A stretch of 64,000 bases of DNA from Sphingobacterium lumbrici (GTDB lineage Bacteria > Bacteroidota > Bacteroidia > Sphingobacteriales > Sphingobacteriaceae). The first letter of the stretch is position 1, and every line of letters begins with the position of its first letter. Made by a program: the position numbers and the translations under genes. Location: assembly GCF_006476045.1 (NCBI RefSeq), contig NZ_SRZY01000027.1, positions 365,835-429,834 on the forward strand. The letters run 5' to 3'. The notes under the pieces were generated by a model, which did no database searches, was not told the DNA's origin, and saw only the letters and a list, made by a program, of their open reading frames with translations. Positions 26,564 to 35,107 of the stretch are shown here, piece by piece.

Positions 26564-26571
26564 GGATCACA
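26564..26571. repeat. Right target-site duplication of the IS66 element (GGATCACA)
   Basis: An exact copy of 24324-24331. Removing the element rejoins ATC-GGATCACA-AACAGACATGAAAG, so the pre-insertion site can be reconstructed. Confidence 0.85.
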
Positions 26572-26621
26572 AACAGACATGAAAGTTCTTGATGGCCTTT
26601 GAAAACATACACTTTAAAATA

Positions 26622-26687
26622 AAAAAAAAGGTTTTCAAACGGGGAGAATGAAAACCTTTACTAACCAATTATAAACCTAAATTATGA
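26622..26687 (-). ncRNA. Candidate small RNA, copy 2
   Basis: On the minus strand a -7 box TACCTTTG (26693-26700) follows a TTG (26721-26723) by 20 bp. The predicted RNA of about 65 nt ends in an 11-bp stem (AAAGGTTTTCA with TGAAAACCTTT) enclosing a C-rich loop TTCTCCCCGTT, then a run of nine T. The 63 bp at 26630-26692 match 52928-52990 with a single difference, while the promoter spacers of the two copies are unrelated. This pattern argues for a functional transcript with no protein: the region has no open frame of use. I cannot name an Rfam family. Confidence 0.7.
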
Positions 26688-26906
26688 TGCCACAAAGGTA
26701 AGTGTAAAAAATACACCTGTCAAGCTTTTTTAAAAACTTAACAATTTCTTAACATAAAACGTTTTATCTGTCATCTCGTTCTAGCCGCTTAACACGCGAA
26801 TACTGAAGTTACCTCCATTGTTCATTTCTTTTTTTTAACCGCTCTTGTAGCTTTCCGAATAGCTCTTTCGTTTTTGATTATAGAAGTAAAACAAAATTGA
26901 CAACAG

Positions 26907-27605
26907 ATGAAACTATTAAATTTTAAATTCCTTGTTACAATTGTATTCGGCACAGTACTAATGAGCAGCTGTCTAAAGGACAAAGATTATGAACCGGTAC
27001 CACATGCTGTATTGACCATGGTAAACGGATATACAGAAAACATCGGCTTAGCATATTATGCAGATAACAACCGTATTCCGATACCGTTTGGATTTTTACA
27101 ATATAAGGGAATAGAAAGGTATAGAAATTTGTTCGTAGGCAATCGACGTATTCGCATTATAGATGAAATGCAGAAAACAATTATCGACACGAATTATACC
27201 TTTAAAGACGGTACGTCTTATACTTCCTTTGTATTTGGGGATGCTGCGGCAACCAAACACATCATTACAGAAGATCAGTCGGTCGATGATTTGGGAAATA
27301 ATACGGCTGTACGTTTTTTACACCTTTCGAATATTGCAGATGAGGTATCCGTATATATAGGATCTGACAGCGAACCGGTTTTTATTGATCGAGTAACCGA
27401 AAGCGCAACATCGCCAGTGGAAAATCATTTATTTATCGCCAACGCTAGCGGTAAACAGAACATTGTCGTAAAAAATGCAGCCGGAACGCCCCTGATTGAG
27501 CGGGAGTACGACTTCAAACCCGGACGATACGTATCCATTACCTTGATAGGTGAACCAAGCAACACCGACACGCCATTATATCTTGGTATTGCAGAGCAAT
27601 ATTAG
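26907..27605 (+). CDS. DUF4397 domain lipoprotein
   Basis: A 232-residue exported lipoprotein: signal peptide with lipobox LMSSC (Cys22). The mature part shows two DUF4397-like repeats of immunoglobulin-like strands (AVLTMVNGYTENIGLAYYAD and AVRFLHLSNIADEVSVYIGS), ending in GRYVSITLIGEPS. DUF4397 proteins are common at the surface of Bacteroidota; their ligands are unknown. It is monocistronic, ending in a hairpin terminator at 27680. The 300 bp upstream (26572-26906) hold the sRNA copy and AT-rich DNA but no consensus -7 box right at the start. Confidence 0.82.
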   Translation: MKLLNFKFLVTIVFGTVLMSSCLKDKDYEPVPHAVLTMVNGYTENIGLAYYADNNRIPIPFGFLQYKGIERYRNLFVGNRRIRIIDEMQKTIIDTNYTFKDGTSYTSFVFGDAAATKHIITEDQSVDDLGNNTAVRFLHLSNIADEVSVYIGSDSEPVFIDRVTESATSPVENHLFIANASGKQNIVVKNAAGTPLIEREYDFKPGRYVSITLIGEPSNTDTPLYLGIAEQY

Positions 27606-27679
27606 CCCCACTTACAGGGAGACATAACGGCACTGCAACCGTTGACGAAAAAATTGGAATACGCCATGAAACAACGTAT

Positions 27680-27712
27680 CAAAAGCCTTATAGAATCACT
27701 ATAAGGCTTTTG
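27680..27712 (+). terminator. Hairpin terminator after the DUF4397 gene
   Basis: A perfect 14-bp inverted repeat (27680-27693 and 27699-27712) with a 5-nt loop; the second arm ends CTTTTG and is followed by GATTTGTT. Placed 75 bp after the stop and before the smc promoter. Confidence 0.7.
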
Positions 27713-27765
27713 ATTTGTTACTTATCTAATGTCTAGCATCTATACGCTAATATCCAAAAATTATG

Positions 27766-27773
27766 TACTTTCG
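27766..27773 (+). promoter_or_regulatory. -7 box of smc (TACTTTCG)
   Basis: TACTTTCG, a one-base variant of TAnnTTTG seen several times in this window, lies 24 bp before the smc start. Confidence 0.5.
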
Positions 27774-27797
27774 TAACTTAAATTTAACAATAAGTGA

Positions 27798-30700
27798 ATG
27801 GAGCTAACTAAACTTGAAATCAAGGGATTTAAAAGCTTTGGCGATAAGATTACGATAAATTTTAATGAAGGTGTCACGGCAATTGTAGGGCCTAACGGGT
27901 GTGGCAAGTCAAACGTAGTAGATGCAATACGCTGGGTACTGGGTGAGCAAAGTACCAAAATGCTACGTTCAGAGAAAATGGAGAACATCATTTTTAACGG
28001 AACTAAAAATCGTAAACCGGCTAACCTTGCCGAAGTATCGCTTACATTCAATAACAACAAAAACATTCTTCCTACAGAATTTACAACCGTAACCATTACC
28101 CGAAAACTCTACCGCAATGGAGATAGCGAATATCGGCTCAATGATGTAAAATGCCGTTTAAAGGATATTACCGATTTGTTTTTAGACACCGGTATTGGCG
28201 CAGATACCTATTCGATTATTGAATTAAAAATGATCGATGAAATCATTGCCAATAAAGACAATTCACGACGTAATCTTTTTGAAGAAGCCTCAGGTATCTC
28301 TAAATATAAAGTACGTAAAAAACAGACGCTAAATAAGTTAAAAGACACAGAAGCTGACTTGTCACGTGTAGATGACTTGCTGTATGAAATAACAAAAAAT
28401 CTCAAATCACTGGAGAACCAGGCAAAAAAGGCGGATAAATACTTTAAGTTAAAAGACGAATATAAAGAAGCCAGCATTGGGCTTGCCTATTACCGCTTGG
28501 ATAGTTTTAGTTCTGATCTACAATCCCTATCCGAAAAAGAAAAGAACCTGCAGCAGTCGCTTCAGGATACGTTGGAAAAAATAGATGCGAAAGAGAATAC
28601 ACTAAGAAAAGATAGGGAAGATATTCTTGCAAAAGAGAAAGCCTTATCTGCTCAACAAAAAGCGACGAACGAATACATCAACAAAATCCGTTCGTACGAA
28701 TCGGAAAAGAAGGTAAAAAACGAGAGACTACACCATCTGCAGGAGAAAGATGCACGTATCAGCACAGAGCTTAATTTGGACAAACAACAATTAAGTCATG
28801 TGGAATATACCTTAAAAAGACTCCATGAAGAGCTTTACGAAGAACAGGCTAAATTAGATGTTTATCAAGGCGATATCGCCAAAAACAAAACAGAGGTCGA
28901 AGAATTAAGAGGACAACAGCATTCTTCAAAAGCCCAACTCGACAAATTTGTACAGGATAATTTAGAAATCCAAAACAGGATTTATAGCCTGGAAAAAGAT
29001 ATCGCGGTTTTAAATATTCAAAAAGAAGCCTTAGAGCAAGAATCTTTACGCAATATCACCGATACCTCTTCCAAAGAAGCTGAATTAAATCAGTTTAATC
29101 AAGCTGTTGAAGAACTTCAATCCAAAGTGGAAGCACAACAGGAACAATTTGAAACTGTAGTACAAGCTGAAAATGAGTTAAACCTTAAAATCCAACAGGC
29201 GGAACATCAGCTCGGCCTTGCCAAATTAGAACTAAATAAAGAATCGCGCCTAGTCGATGCAAAACAAAATGAGTACAATCTCACCAAGTCGCTAGTAGAT
29301 AATTTAGAAGGTTTTCCGGAATCCATTAAATTTTTACGCAAGAATGCCGGTTGGCATAAGCCTTATCCGTTATTTTCAGATATTCTATTCTGTAAAGAGG
29401 AATACCGCGTTGCCATTGAAAATTACCTGGAATCGGTGATGAACCATTATGTGGTCGACACCCAGACGGACGCTATACAAGCGATTAATTTATTAAGTGA
29501 TTCTTCACGTGGACGAGCTAATTTCTTCGTGTTGGAATCTGTACTGTCCGAGCAGGAAATCCACCCCGTTCTTTATCAAGAAAATCTTATCCCTGCCATG
29601 CAGGTCATCAAAGTAGATGAAAAATACAAACCACTTTGCTTGGCTTTGCTCAAAAATGTCTATTTATTAGAATCTGATGAAGCTAAATCCATAGAACTTG
29701 AACTACCAGACAGCAATGTTATTATTTTGCACCACGAAGGTAAGTTCAGTAAGAACAAATTAGGGATCAGTGGCGGTTCTGTCGGTTTGTTCGAAGGTAA
29801 ACGTATTGGTAGGGCTAAAAACCTGGAAAATCTAGCTAAAGAAATCAAAACCTTAAACCTACGCATCGCAGAGCTTCAAAAAATTGAAACAGAACATACT
29901 GAACAATTGGCTTCATGGCGTTTGGAATCTCAAAAAGATCTCATCGATGAATTGCGGTTGCAATTAAACAGACTACAAAATGAGTGGACATCGGTAAAAA
30001 CAAAACAGGAACAATACCAAGCCTTTATTTCCAATAGCCAGACCCGCAAACAGGATATCGAACATAAAACACGTGTCATTATAGAGGAACTCGCACAAGC
30101 AGAACCAGAACTAAAAACGCTACGAGCAGAAAGTGATGAAAGACGAAAAAAATTGAATGATCTCCAGTCCACTTTTCATGAACTGAACGAATTGCTCACT
30201 GAGAAATCCAATATATACAATCAAGAAAATATACGTTTACATCAACAGCAAAATAAAGTTTCAGGCATCCAAAAAGATCTGGAATACCGGGAAAGTCAAC
30301 AAGAGGCACTGGAAACCCGGGTAGCCAAGAATACAGCTGAACTAGAGCAGGTGAAAATCGGCATGCAGGACGCATTGAAATTTACGGACACCAATGACGA
30401 TGATCTTCGGGATTTATATGAGCAAAAAGAACTGTTGGAAAAGGCCCTCCATGAAATGGAAGAAGAGTTCTATTCGTCACGTAAAGTGATTCATGACCTG
30501 GAAGAGGATCTAACCCAACTCCGCAAATCCAAAGATCAATACGACCTTTTGATAACAGAATTTAAAGACAAAAAAACGAATTTACAGATTGATCTCAATT
30601 CTTTAAAAGAGCGATTATCCGTAGAATTTAACATTGATATCAAAACCCTTATGGAGGGAGAAATGCCAGAGATAACCGCTTCGCAAGAAGAGTTAACTGA

Positions 30701-31340
30701 GGTATGTTCCCGTTTAAAAAAACAGCTTAATGAGTATGGGTCTATTAATCCAATGGCAAAAGAAGCTTACGATGAAATAACTGAGCGCTATAATTTCATT
30801 AATAAGGAGAAAAATGATCTTTTGGAAGCTAAATCGACACTGATGGCAACCATACAGGAAATAGATGGCAATGCTAACGATAAGTTTATGAGTGCATTTA
30901 CAACTGTTCGCGAAAATTTTATTCATGTATTCCGCTCCCTATTTAACGAAGAAGACAGTTGCGACTTAATTTTAAGCGACCCTAAAAACCCTCTGGAATC
31001 AGATATTGATATTATCGCCAGACCAAAAGGAAAACGTCCGTTATCTATCAACCAGTTATCAGGTGGTGAAAAGACACTTACTTCCACAGCCCTGTTGTTT
31101 TCGCTTTACTTATTGAAGCCCGCACCATTCTGTATATTTGATGAAGTAGACGCACCTTTAGACGATACCAATATTGACAAATTCAACAATATCATTCGTG
31201 AATTTGCCAATCAATCGCAATTTATCGTCGTATCGCACAATAAACGCACGATAGCTAGTACAGATATCATTTACGGAGTTACCATGGTAGAACAAGGTAT
31301 TTCCAGGGTAGTGCCTGTGGATCTACGCGATGTTGCTTAA
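27798..31340 (+). CDS. smc: Chromosome segregation protein SMC
   Basis: An 1180-residue protein, the usual SMC length. The head has Walker A GPNGCGKSN (about 33-41) at the N-terminus, and signature LSGGEKTLT plus Walker B FCIFDEVDAPLDD at about 1080-1120. Two long coiled coils (about 170-500 and 670-1020) flank a hinge around 510-660 (AGWHKPYPLFSDILF, SSRGRANFFVLESVL). SMC organises and separates the chromosome with ScpA/ScpB, which are not encoded here. It ends in a strong bidirectional terminator shared with radC. Confidence 0.95.
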   Translation: MELTKLEIKGFKSFGDKITINFNEGVTAIVGPNGCGKSNVVDAIRWVLGEQSTKMLRSEKMENIIFNGTKNRKPANLAEVSLTFNNNKNILPTEFTTVTITRKLYRNGDSEYRLNDVKCRLKDITDLFLDTGIGADTYSIIELKMIDEIIANKDNSRRNLFEEASGISKYKVRKKQTLNKLKDTEADLSRVDDLLYEITKNLKSLENQAKKADKYFKLKDEYKEASIGLAYYRLDSFSSDLQSLSEKEKNLQQSLQDTLEKIDAKENTLRKDREDILAKEKALSAQQKATNEYINKIRSYESEKKVKNERLHHLQEKDARISTELNLDKQQLSHVEYTLKRLHEELYEEQAKLDVYQGDIAKNKTEVEELRGQQHSSKAQLDKFVQDNLEIQNRIYSLEKDIAVLNIQKEALEQESLRNITDTSSKEAELNQFNQAVEELQSKVEAQQEQFETVVQAENELNLKIQQAEHQLGLAKLELNKESRLVDAKQNEYNLTKSLVDNLEGFPESIKFLRKNAGWHKPYPLFSDILFCKEEYRVAIENYLESVMNHYVVDTQTDAIQAINLLSDSSRGRANFFVLESVLSEQEIHPVLYQENLIPAMQVIKVDEKYKPLCLALLKNVYLLESDEAKSIELELPDSNVIILHHEGKFSKNKLGISGGSVGLFEGKRIGRAKNLENLAKEIKTLNLRIAELQKIETEHTEQLASWRLESQKDLIDELRLQLNRLQNEWTSVKTKQEQYQAFISNSQTRKQDIEHKTRVIIEELAQAEPELKTLRAESDERRKKLNDLQSTFHELNELLTEKSNIYNQENIRLHQQQNKVSGIQKDLEYRESQQEALETRVAKNTAELEQVKIGMQDALKFTDTNDDDLRDLYEQKELLEKALHEMEEEFYSSRKVIHDLEEDLTQLRKSKDQYDLLITEFKDKKTNLQIDLNSLKERLSVEFNIDIKTLMEGEMPEITASQEELTEVCSRLKKQLNEYGSINPMAKEAYDEITERYNFINKEKNDLLEAKSTLMATIQEIDGNANDKFMSAFTTVRENFIHVFRSLFNEEDSCDLILSDPKNPLESDIDIIARPKGKRPLSINQLSGGEKTLTSTALLFSLYLLKPAPFCIFDEVDAPLDDTNIDKFNNIIREFANQSQFIVVSHNKRTIASTDIIYGVTMVEQGISRVVPVDLRDVA

Positions 31341-31344
31341 TGCA

Positions 31345-31384
31345 AAAATACAATAGGCTGCACGGGTACAGCCTATTGTATTTT
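31345..31384. terminator. Bidirectional terminator between smc and radC
   Basis: A perfect 16-bp inverted repeat (31345-31360 and 31369-31384, 8-nt loop) with A-run and T-run edges sits between convergent genes and includes the first bases of the radC stop. Confidence 0.8.
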
Positions 31385-32069
31385 ACAAAAGACCTTCATC
31401 CCGAAAACTGTAATACCCACTATCGGTAAAGATGACATGATCATTTACCCTGATATCCATAATTTTAGATGCCTCATTAATTTTTGTCGTGAGCTGCTTA
31501 TCTGCCTGACTGGGTTCCAATGTTCCTGAAGGATGGTTATGGATGAGAATAATGGAGTTTGCCTTATATTGCAGCGCATACCGTAAGACTATCCGTACAT
31601 CAACTGGCGTAAAATCATTTCCTCCCCGACCAATCAATTGCCGTTCTAACACCTTACAGGCTGTATTGAGGTACAATACCCAAAATTCTTCATGAGGCAG
31701 ATCCTGTACTTGATATTTAAAATAATCATAGACTCGCTTACTACTGTTTAACGTAGGTTTATCCTCCTGCCCTTCTTCCCTTCTCCGTCTGCCTAACTCC
31801 AATGCGGCAACAATGGAAATGGCTTTTGCATCACCAATCCCCTTATAGTGGCAAAAATCGGCAACCTCCATGTGCGAAAGATGATTGAGACTATTTTTAG
31901 CATCATTGAGAATACGTCTGCATAGCTCGACAGCGGTCTCTTGCCGTGACCCCGAACCAATAAGAATCGCCAATAGTTCGGCATTCGTCAATGCCCTTCT
32001 TCCTTGTTCTATTAACTTCTCACGTGGACGATCCGATTGATCCCACTCTCGGATAACAAGTTTATTCAT
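31383..32069 (-). CDS. radC: RadC family JAB-domain protein
   Basis: A 228-residue protein with a helix-hairpin-helix region (GIGDAKAISIVAALELGRRR, about 75-95) and a JAMM metalloprotease-like fold (about 105-228) with the motif ILIHNHPSG near residue 177, then the downstream Asp in EPSQADK. The family was named for DNA repair, but that link is doubtful and the catalytic activity is unknown. The copy is chromosomal and full length, unlike the shorter RadC-like genes of mobile elements. Confidence 0.9.
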   Translation of the reverse strand: MNKLVIREWDQSDRPREKLIEQGRRALTNAELLAILIGSGSRQETAVELCRRILNDAKNSLNHLSHMEVADFCHYKGIGDAKAISIVAALELGRRRREEGQEDKPTLNSSKRVYDYFKYQVQDLPHEEFWVLYLNTACKVLERQLIGRGGNDFTPVDVRIVLRYALQYKANSIILIHNHPSGTLEPSQADKQLTTKINEASKIMDIRVNDHVIFTDSGYYSFRDEGLL

Positions 32070-32186
32070 AAAATACAGTTTAAAATTAAATAACTGGTTT
32101 CCTTAAATTTAGGAATATAATCTGGCATTAACAAACTTTAATAGGTAAAGAACGTACATCACATCCTTATTTTTAAAGGAAAAGCT

Positions 32187-32194
32187 TATCTTTG
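32187..32194 (+). promoter_or_regulatory. -7 box of the cyclophilin gene (TATCTTTG)
   Basis: An exact TAnnTTTG box 27 bp before the ATG at 32222. No TTTG is seen at the -33 position. Confidence 0.55.
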
Positions 32195-32221
32195 TAAATT
32201 AAATCAACAATTTATTTAGAA

Positions 32222-32680
32222 ATGAGTAAAGCAATTATCAAGACCGAAAAAGGCGATATGACTGTGCAATTTTACACAGAAGATGCTCCAAATACAGTAG
32301 CAAACTTTATTAAATTAGCTAAATCAGGTTATTATGATGGGTTGACTTTTCACCGTGTCATTCCCGATTTCGTTATCCAAGGTGGCTGTCCGAACTCTCG
32401 TGAAGGTGCCGCAGGCATGCCTGGTACAGGTGGTCCCGGTTACAAAATTGACTGTGAATTGACAGGAGAAAATCAATACCATGATAGAGGAGTATTATCA
32501 ATGGCACACGCTGGTCGCAATACAGGTGGTTCTCAATTTTTTGTATGCCATAGCCGTAATAATACTGCTCACTTAGACAGAAATCATACCTGCTTTGGTA
32601 AAGTTATCGAAAATGTAGATGTAGTAGACGATATCCGTCAAGGTGATCGTATTTTATCCATTGAAGTGATTGAAGACTAA
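32222..32680 (+). CDS. Cyclophilin-type peptidyl-prolyl isomerase
   Basis: A 152-residue protein with no signal peptide, hence cytoplasmic. It catalyses cis-trans isomerisation of prolyl bonds. The active-site block [14 protein letters not shown] (about 42-55, catalytic Arg), the GTGGPGYKI loop and [13 protein letters not shown] (about 99-111) are all present. The sequence is of the short bacterial PpiB type. It precedes the DUF5606 gene by 87 bp. Confidence 0.92.
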   Translation: MSKAIIKTEKGDMTVQFYTEDAPNTVANFIKLAKSGYYDGLTFHRVIPDFVIQGGCPNSREGAAGMPGTGGPGYKIDCELTGENQYHDRGVLSMAHAGRNTGGSQFFVCHSRNNTAHLDRNHTCFGKVIENVDVVDDIRQGDRILSIEVIED

Positions 32681-32767
32681 TCAATAAAACCTTCGTGATT
32701 TACCTCAACATCAACAGCCATGAAGGTTCTTGATGGCTATTGGGAACAGACACTTTCAGAAAAAAAT

Positions 32768-33172
32768 ATGAATTTAAGAGCATTAGTATCCGTAACAGGA
32801 AAACCAGGTTTATATAAATTAATGGGCCAAAACAAAGGAGGCTTTATCTTAGAATCTCTCGATAAAGCTAAAATCAAATCTGTTGTGAATTTGAACACAA
32901 CAAAAATGGCTACATTAGAAGATATCACAATCTATGGAGAGGAAGAAGAAATCCGTCTTTTAGATGTATTTGAAAAAATCAAAGCAAATGACGGAAACAC
33001 CCCCGATGCGAAAGCTAATGGAAATGCTTTGCGTGAGTTTTTCCGTGAAGTAGCACCGGGACATGATGAATCGAGAGTATATACCTCGGATATCAAAAAA
33101 ATCATCAATTGGTACAATATCATCAAAGAATTTCCTCTATTTGAAGAAGAGGCACCTGCCCCTTTGCAATAG
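32768..33172 (+). CDS. DUF5606 domain-containing protein
   Basis: A 134-residue protein: MNLRALVSVTGKPGLYKLMGQNKGGFILESLD is the conserved N-terminus of DUF5606, which is widespread in Bacteroidota and of unknown role. An in-frame ATG 48 bases upstream (32720) would add MKVLDGYWEQTLSEKN, but this extension lies in a segment resembling the non-coding stretch at 26572-26616 and is absent from the family pattern. The start at 32768 is therefore preferred. The tail is acidic. A strong hairpin at 33195 ends the unit. Confidence 0.85.
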   Translation: MNLRALVSVTGKPGLYKLMGQNKGGFILESLDKAKIKSVVNLNTTKMATLEDITIYGEEEEIRLLDVFEKIKANDGNTPDAKANGNALREFFREVAPGHDESRVYTSDIKKIINWYNIIKEFPLFEEEAPAPLQ

Positions 33173-33194
33173 ACCTTGATACAGTATCAATATC

Positions 33195-33235
33195 AATAAA
33201 TAAGGGTTTAGACGATATCTAAACCCTTATTTATT
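33195..33235. terminator. Bidirectional terminator (18-bp perfect stem)
   Basis: Arms 33195-33212 and 33218-33235 are perfectly complementary over 18 bp with a 5-nt loop, between the DUF5606 gene and the convergent small secreted-protein gene. Confidence 0.8.
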
Positions 33236-33240
33236 TCATG

Positions 33241-33477
33241 TTAATTTATAAATTCATTCTTAAACACAGGAGGAGTCCAACTTGCCCTCTTCTTACTAAA
33301 ATATCGCTTCATTTCCTCTTCTTTGGAATACGAAAACATCCACTCATAGATTTTATCTTGATGAAATAGCCGTTCTACGCTCCCGTGCGTCCTACCTTCT
33401 GTAATAGCTTGCAATTGCGCATTTGCCTTAACAAAGCAGACAACCAACAACAAGAACATGAATTGGAATTTTACCAT
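33241..33477 (-). CDS. Small secreted protein of unknown function (78 residues)
   Basis: The frame begins with a clear signal peptide (MVKFQFMFLLLVVCFVKANA, cut after residue 20), leaving about 58 mature residues rich in charged and aromatic side chains (YEWMFSYSKEEEMKRYFSKKR). I recognise no family. Support for a real gene: a -7 box variant TACTTTCG (33484-33491 on the minus strand) 6 bp upstream of the start, a signal peptide, and a bidirectional terminator directly after the stop. Its neighbours on both sides face other ways, so it is monocistronic. Confidence 0.65.
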   Translation of the reverse strand: MVKFQFMFLLLVVCFVKANAQLQAITEGRTHGSVERLFHQDKIYEWMFSYSKEEEMKRYFSKKRASWTPPVFKNEFIN

Positions 33478-33549
33478 ATAACGACGAAAGTAAGAAAATT
33501 TTCAGAAACAATTTATGGATGTTATGGATGATTTTAGTTAAGTTAGTAT

Positions 33550-33831
33550 ATGAACCCGACAATTAAAATAGAATATTGCCCCAAATGCGGATGGATGCTC
33601 AGAGCTGCTTATATGGCACAAGAGCTTTTAACCACTTTTACCGACGACGTATATGGAATACTGCTAATCCCAAGTGAAGTAAGCGGTAGATATCAGATTT
33701 CAATTGATGATACCTTAATTTTTGATCGTAAAAGGGAAGGTCGATTTCCGGAAATAAAGGAGTTAAAACAATTGATAAGAGACAAGGTAAATCCACAGAA
33801 GGATTTAGGACATTCCGATAAGAAAGGCTAA
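33550..33831 (+). CDS. SelT/SelW/SelH (Rdx) family protein
   Basis: A 93-residue thioredoxin-like protein. The CxxC motif is at Cys10-Cys13 (EYCPKCGW), where eukaryotic relatives carry selenocysteine. GRYQISIDDTLIFDRKREGRFPEIKELKQLIRD is the conserved second half of the Rdx family. It probably has a thiol-redox role in the cytosol; the partner is unknown. The last 12 residues are an extra polar tail. It lies 47 bp before sbcD on the same strand. Confidence 0.88.
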   Translation: MNPTIKIEYCPKCGWMLRAAYMAQELLTTFTDDVYGILLIPSEVSGRYQISIDDTLIFDRKREGRFPEIKELKQLIRDKVNPQKDLGHSDKKG

Positions 33832-33878
33832 ATAAATTCCGTATTTTTAACTTTCCAAAGTTCTATCGAACAATAAGC

Positions 33879-35105
33879 ATGAAGATATTACACACAGCAG
33901 ACTGGCATTTGGGCAAACGTTTAGATTTTTTTTCACGGATTGAAGAACAAAAAGAGGTTATTCAGGAAATTTGTGAGATAGCTGACATCGAAGATGTGGA
34001 TATGGTTGTTGTCGCGGGAGATTTATTTGATGCCTTCAATCCTCCCGTAGAAGCCACAGAGTTGCTATATCAGTCTTTAAAAAGGCTGACCAATAATGGC
34101 AGACGCCCTGTAATCGCGATAGCCGGCAACCATGATTCGCCCGATCGGATTGATTCACCCGATCCATTGGCCAGAGCTTGTGGTATTATTTTTATCGGCT
34201 ATCCGAATGCCGTAGTCAAACCTTTTCAACTGGAAAGCGGATTTGAGATTACCAGATCGGATGCCGGATTTATGGAGATAAAACTACCTCACCTACCCTA
34301 TCCTATTCGTATTCTTAGCACGGCTTATGCCAATGAATTACGTCTTAAACAATACTTAGGATTAGGAGACAAAGCCGAAAGCCTGAATGAGTTATTGCAC
34401 AAAAGCTGGCAAACACTAGCCGATGAATATTGTGATTCGGCAGGAGTCAATATACTCACAGCGCATTTATATATGTTGAAACGTGGAGGAGAAATTTTAG
34501 AAGAACCTGAAGGTGAAAAACCAATAAAAATAGGAAATGCAGATATCGTATATTCCGATCAGATACCACACCAAGTGCAATATACGGCGCTAGGTCATTT
34601 ACACCGTCATCAAAATATTGGGGGTCATACTGCTCCTGTCGTGTACCCCAGTTCACCGTTACCCTATTCCTTCTCTGAGGCCGGGCAGGAAAAGAAAGTC
34701 GTTATCGTACATATCGAACCAGATACCGCCGCGCGATACGAAACTAAATCATTGACGAAAGGCCGAAAACTGTACCGAAAACGGTTTGAGCGCGTGGACG
34801 AGGCGGTAGAATGGTTACATGCCAACCCCTATACTTTGATTGAATTGACCTTAGTAAGTGACACTTTTATCTCTTCCCCTGATCTCAAGCGAATTCATGA
34901 ATCCCACGATGGCATTATTCATATTATTCCTGTCGTCAAACAACAAGAACTAACAAATAATCAAAAAGTATCTGTGAATCTGGACCAGGATATGGACGAT
35001 CTGTTTAGGGATTATTTTAAAAGTAAATATGGACAGGAGCCAAATACAGAAATCCTGAACTTATTTAAAGAGGTCGTGACAAATACGAAAGAAATAGAAG
35101 AATAA
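33879..35105 (+). CDS. sbcD: Exonuclease subunit SbcD
   Basis: A 408-residue Mre11-type nuclease. Metal-binding motifs in order: HTADWHLGK (residues 4-12), VVAGDLFD (about 45-52), AGNHDSPDR (about 85-93), then LTAHLYM and TALGHLHRHQ (about 230-239). With SbcC it forms the ATP-dependent complex that cuts hairpins and blocked DNA ends. The sbcC start is 2 bp past its stop, so the two subunits are made from one mRNA. Confidence 0.93.
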   Translation: MKILHTADWHLGKRLDFFSRIEEQKEVIQEICEIADIEDVDMVVVAGDLFDAFNPPVEATELLYQSLKRLTNNGRRPVIAIAGNHDSPDRIDSPDPLARACGIIFIGYPNAVVKPFQLESGFEITRSDAGFMEIKLPHLPYPIRILSTAYANELRLKQYLGLGDKAESLNELLHKSWQTLADEYCDSAGVNILTAHLYMLKRGGEILEEPEGEKPIKIGNADIVYSDQIPHQVQYTALGHLHRHQNIGGHTAPVVYPSSPLPYSFSEAGQEKKVVIVHIEPDTAARYETKSLTKGRKLYRKRFERVDEAVEWLHANPYTLIELTLVSDTFISSPDLKRIHESHDGIIHIIPVVKQQELTNNQKVSVNLDQDMDDLFRDYFKSKYGQEPNTEILNLFKEVVTNTKEIEE

Positions 35106-35107
35106 TT

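Noticed and set aside
32720..32767. Sixteen extra residues at the DUF5606 start
   Set aside because: The stretch resembles non-coding DNA at 26572-26616 and is not part of the family pattern.
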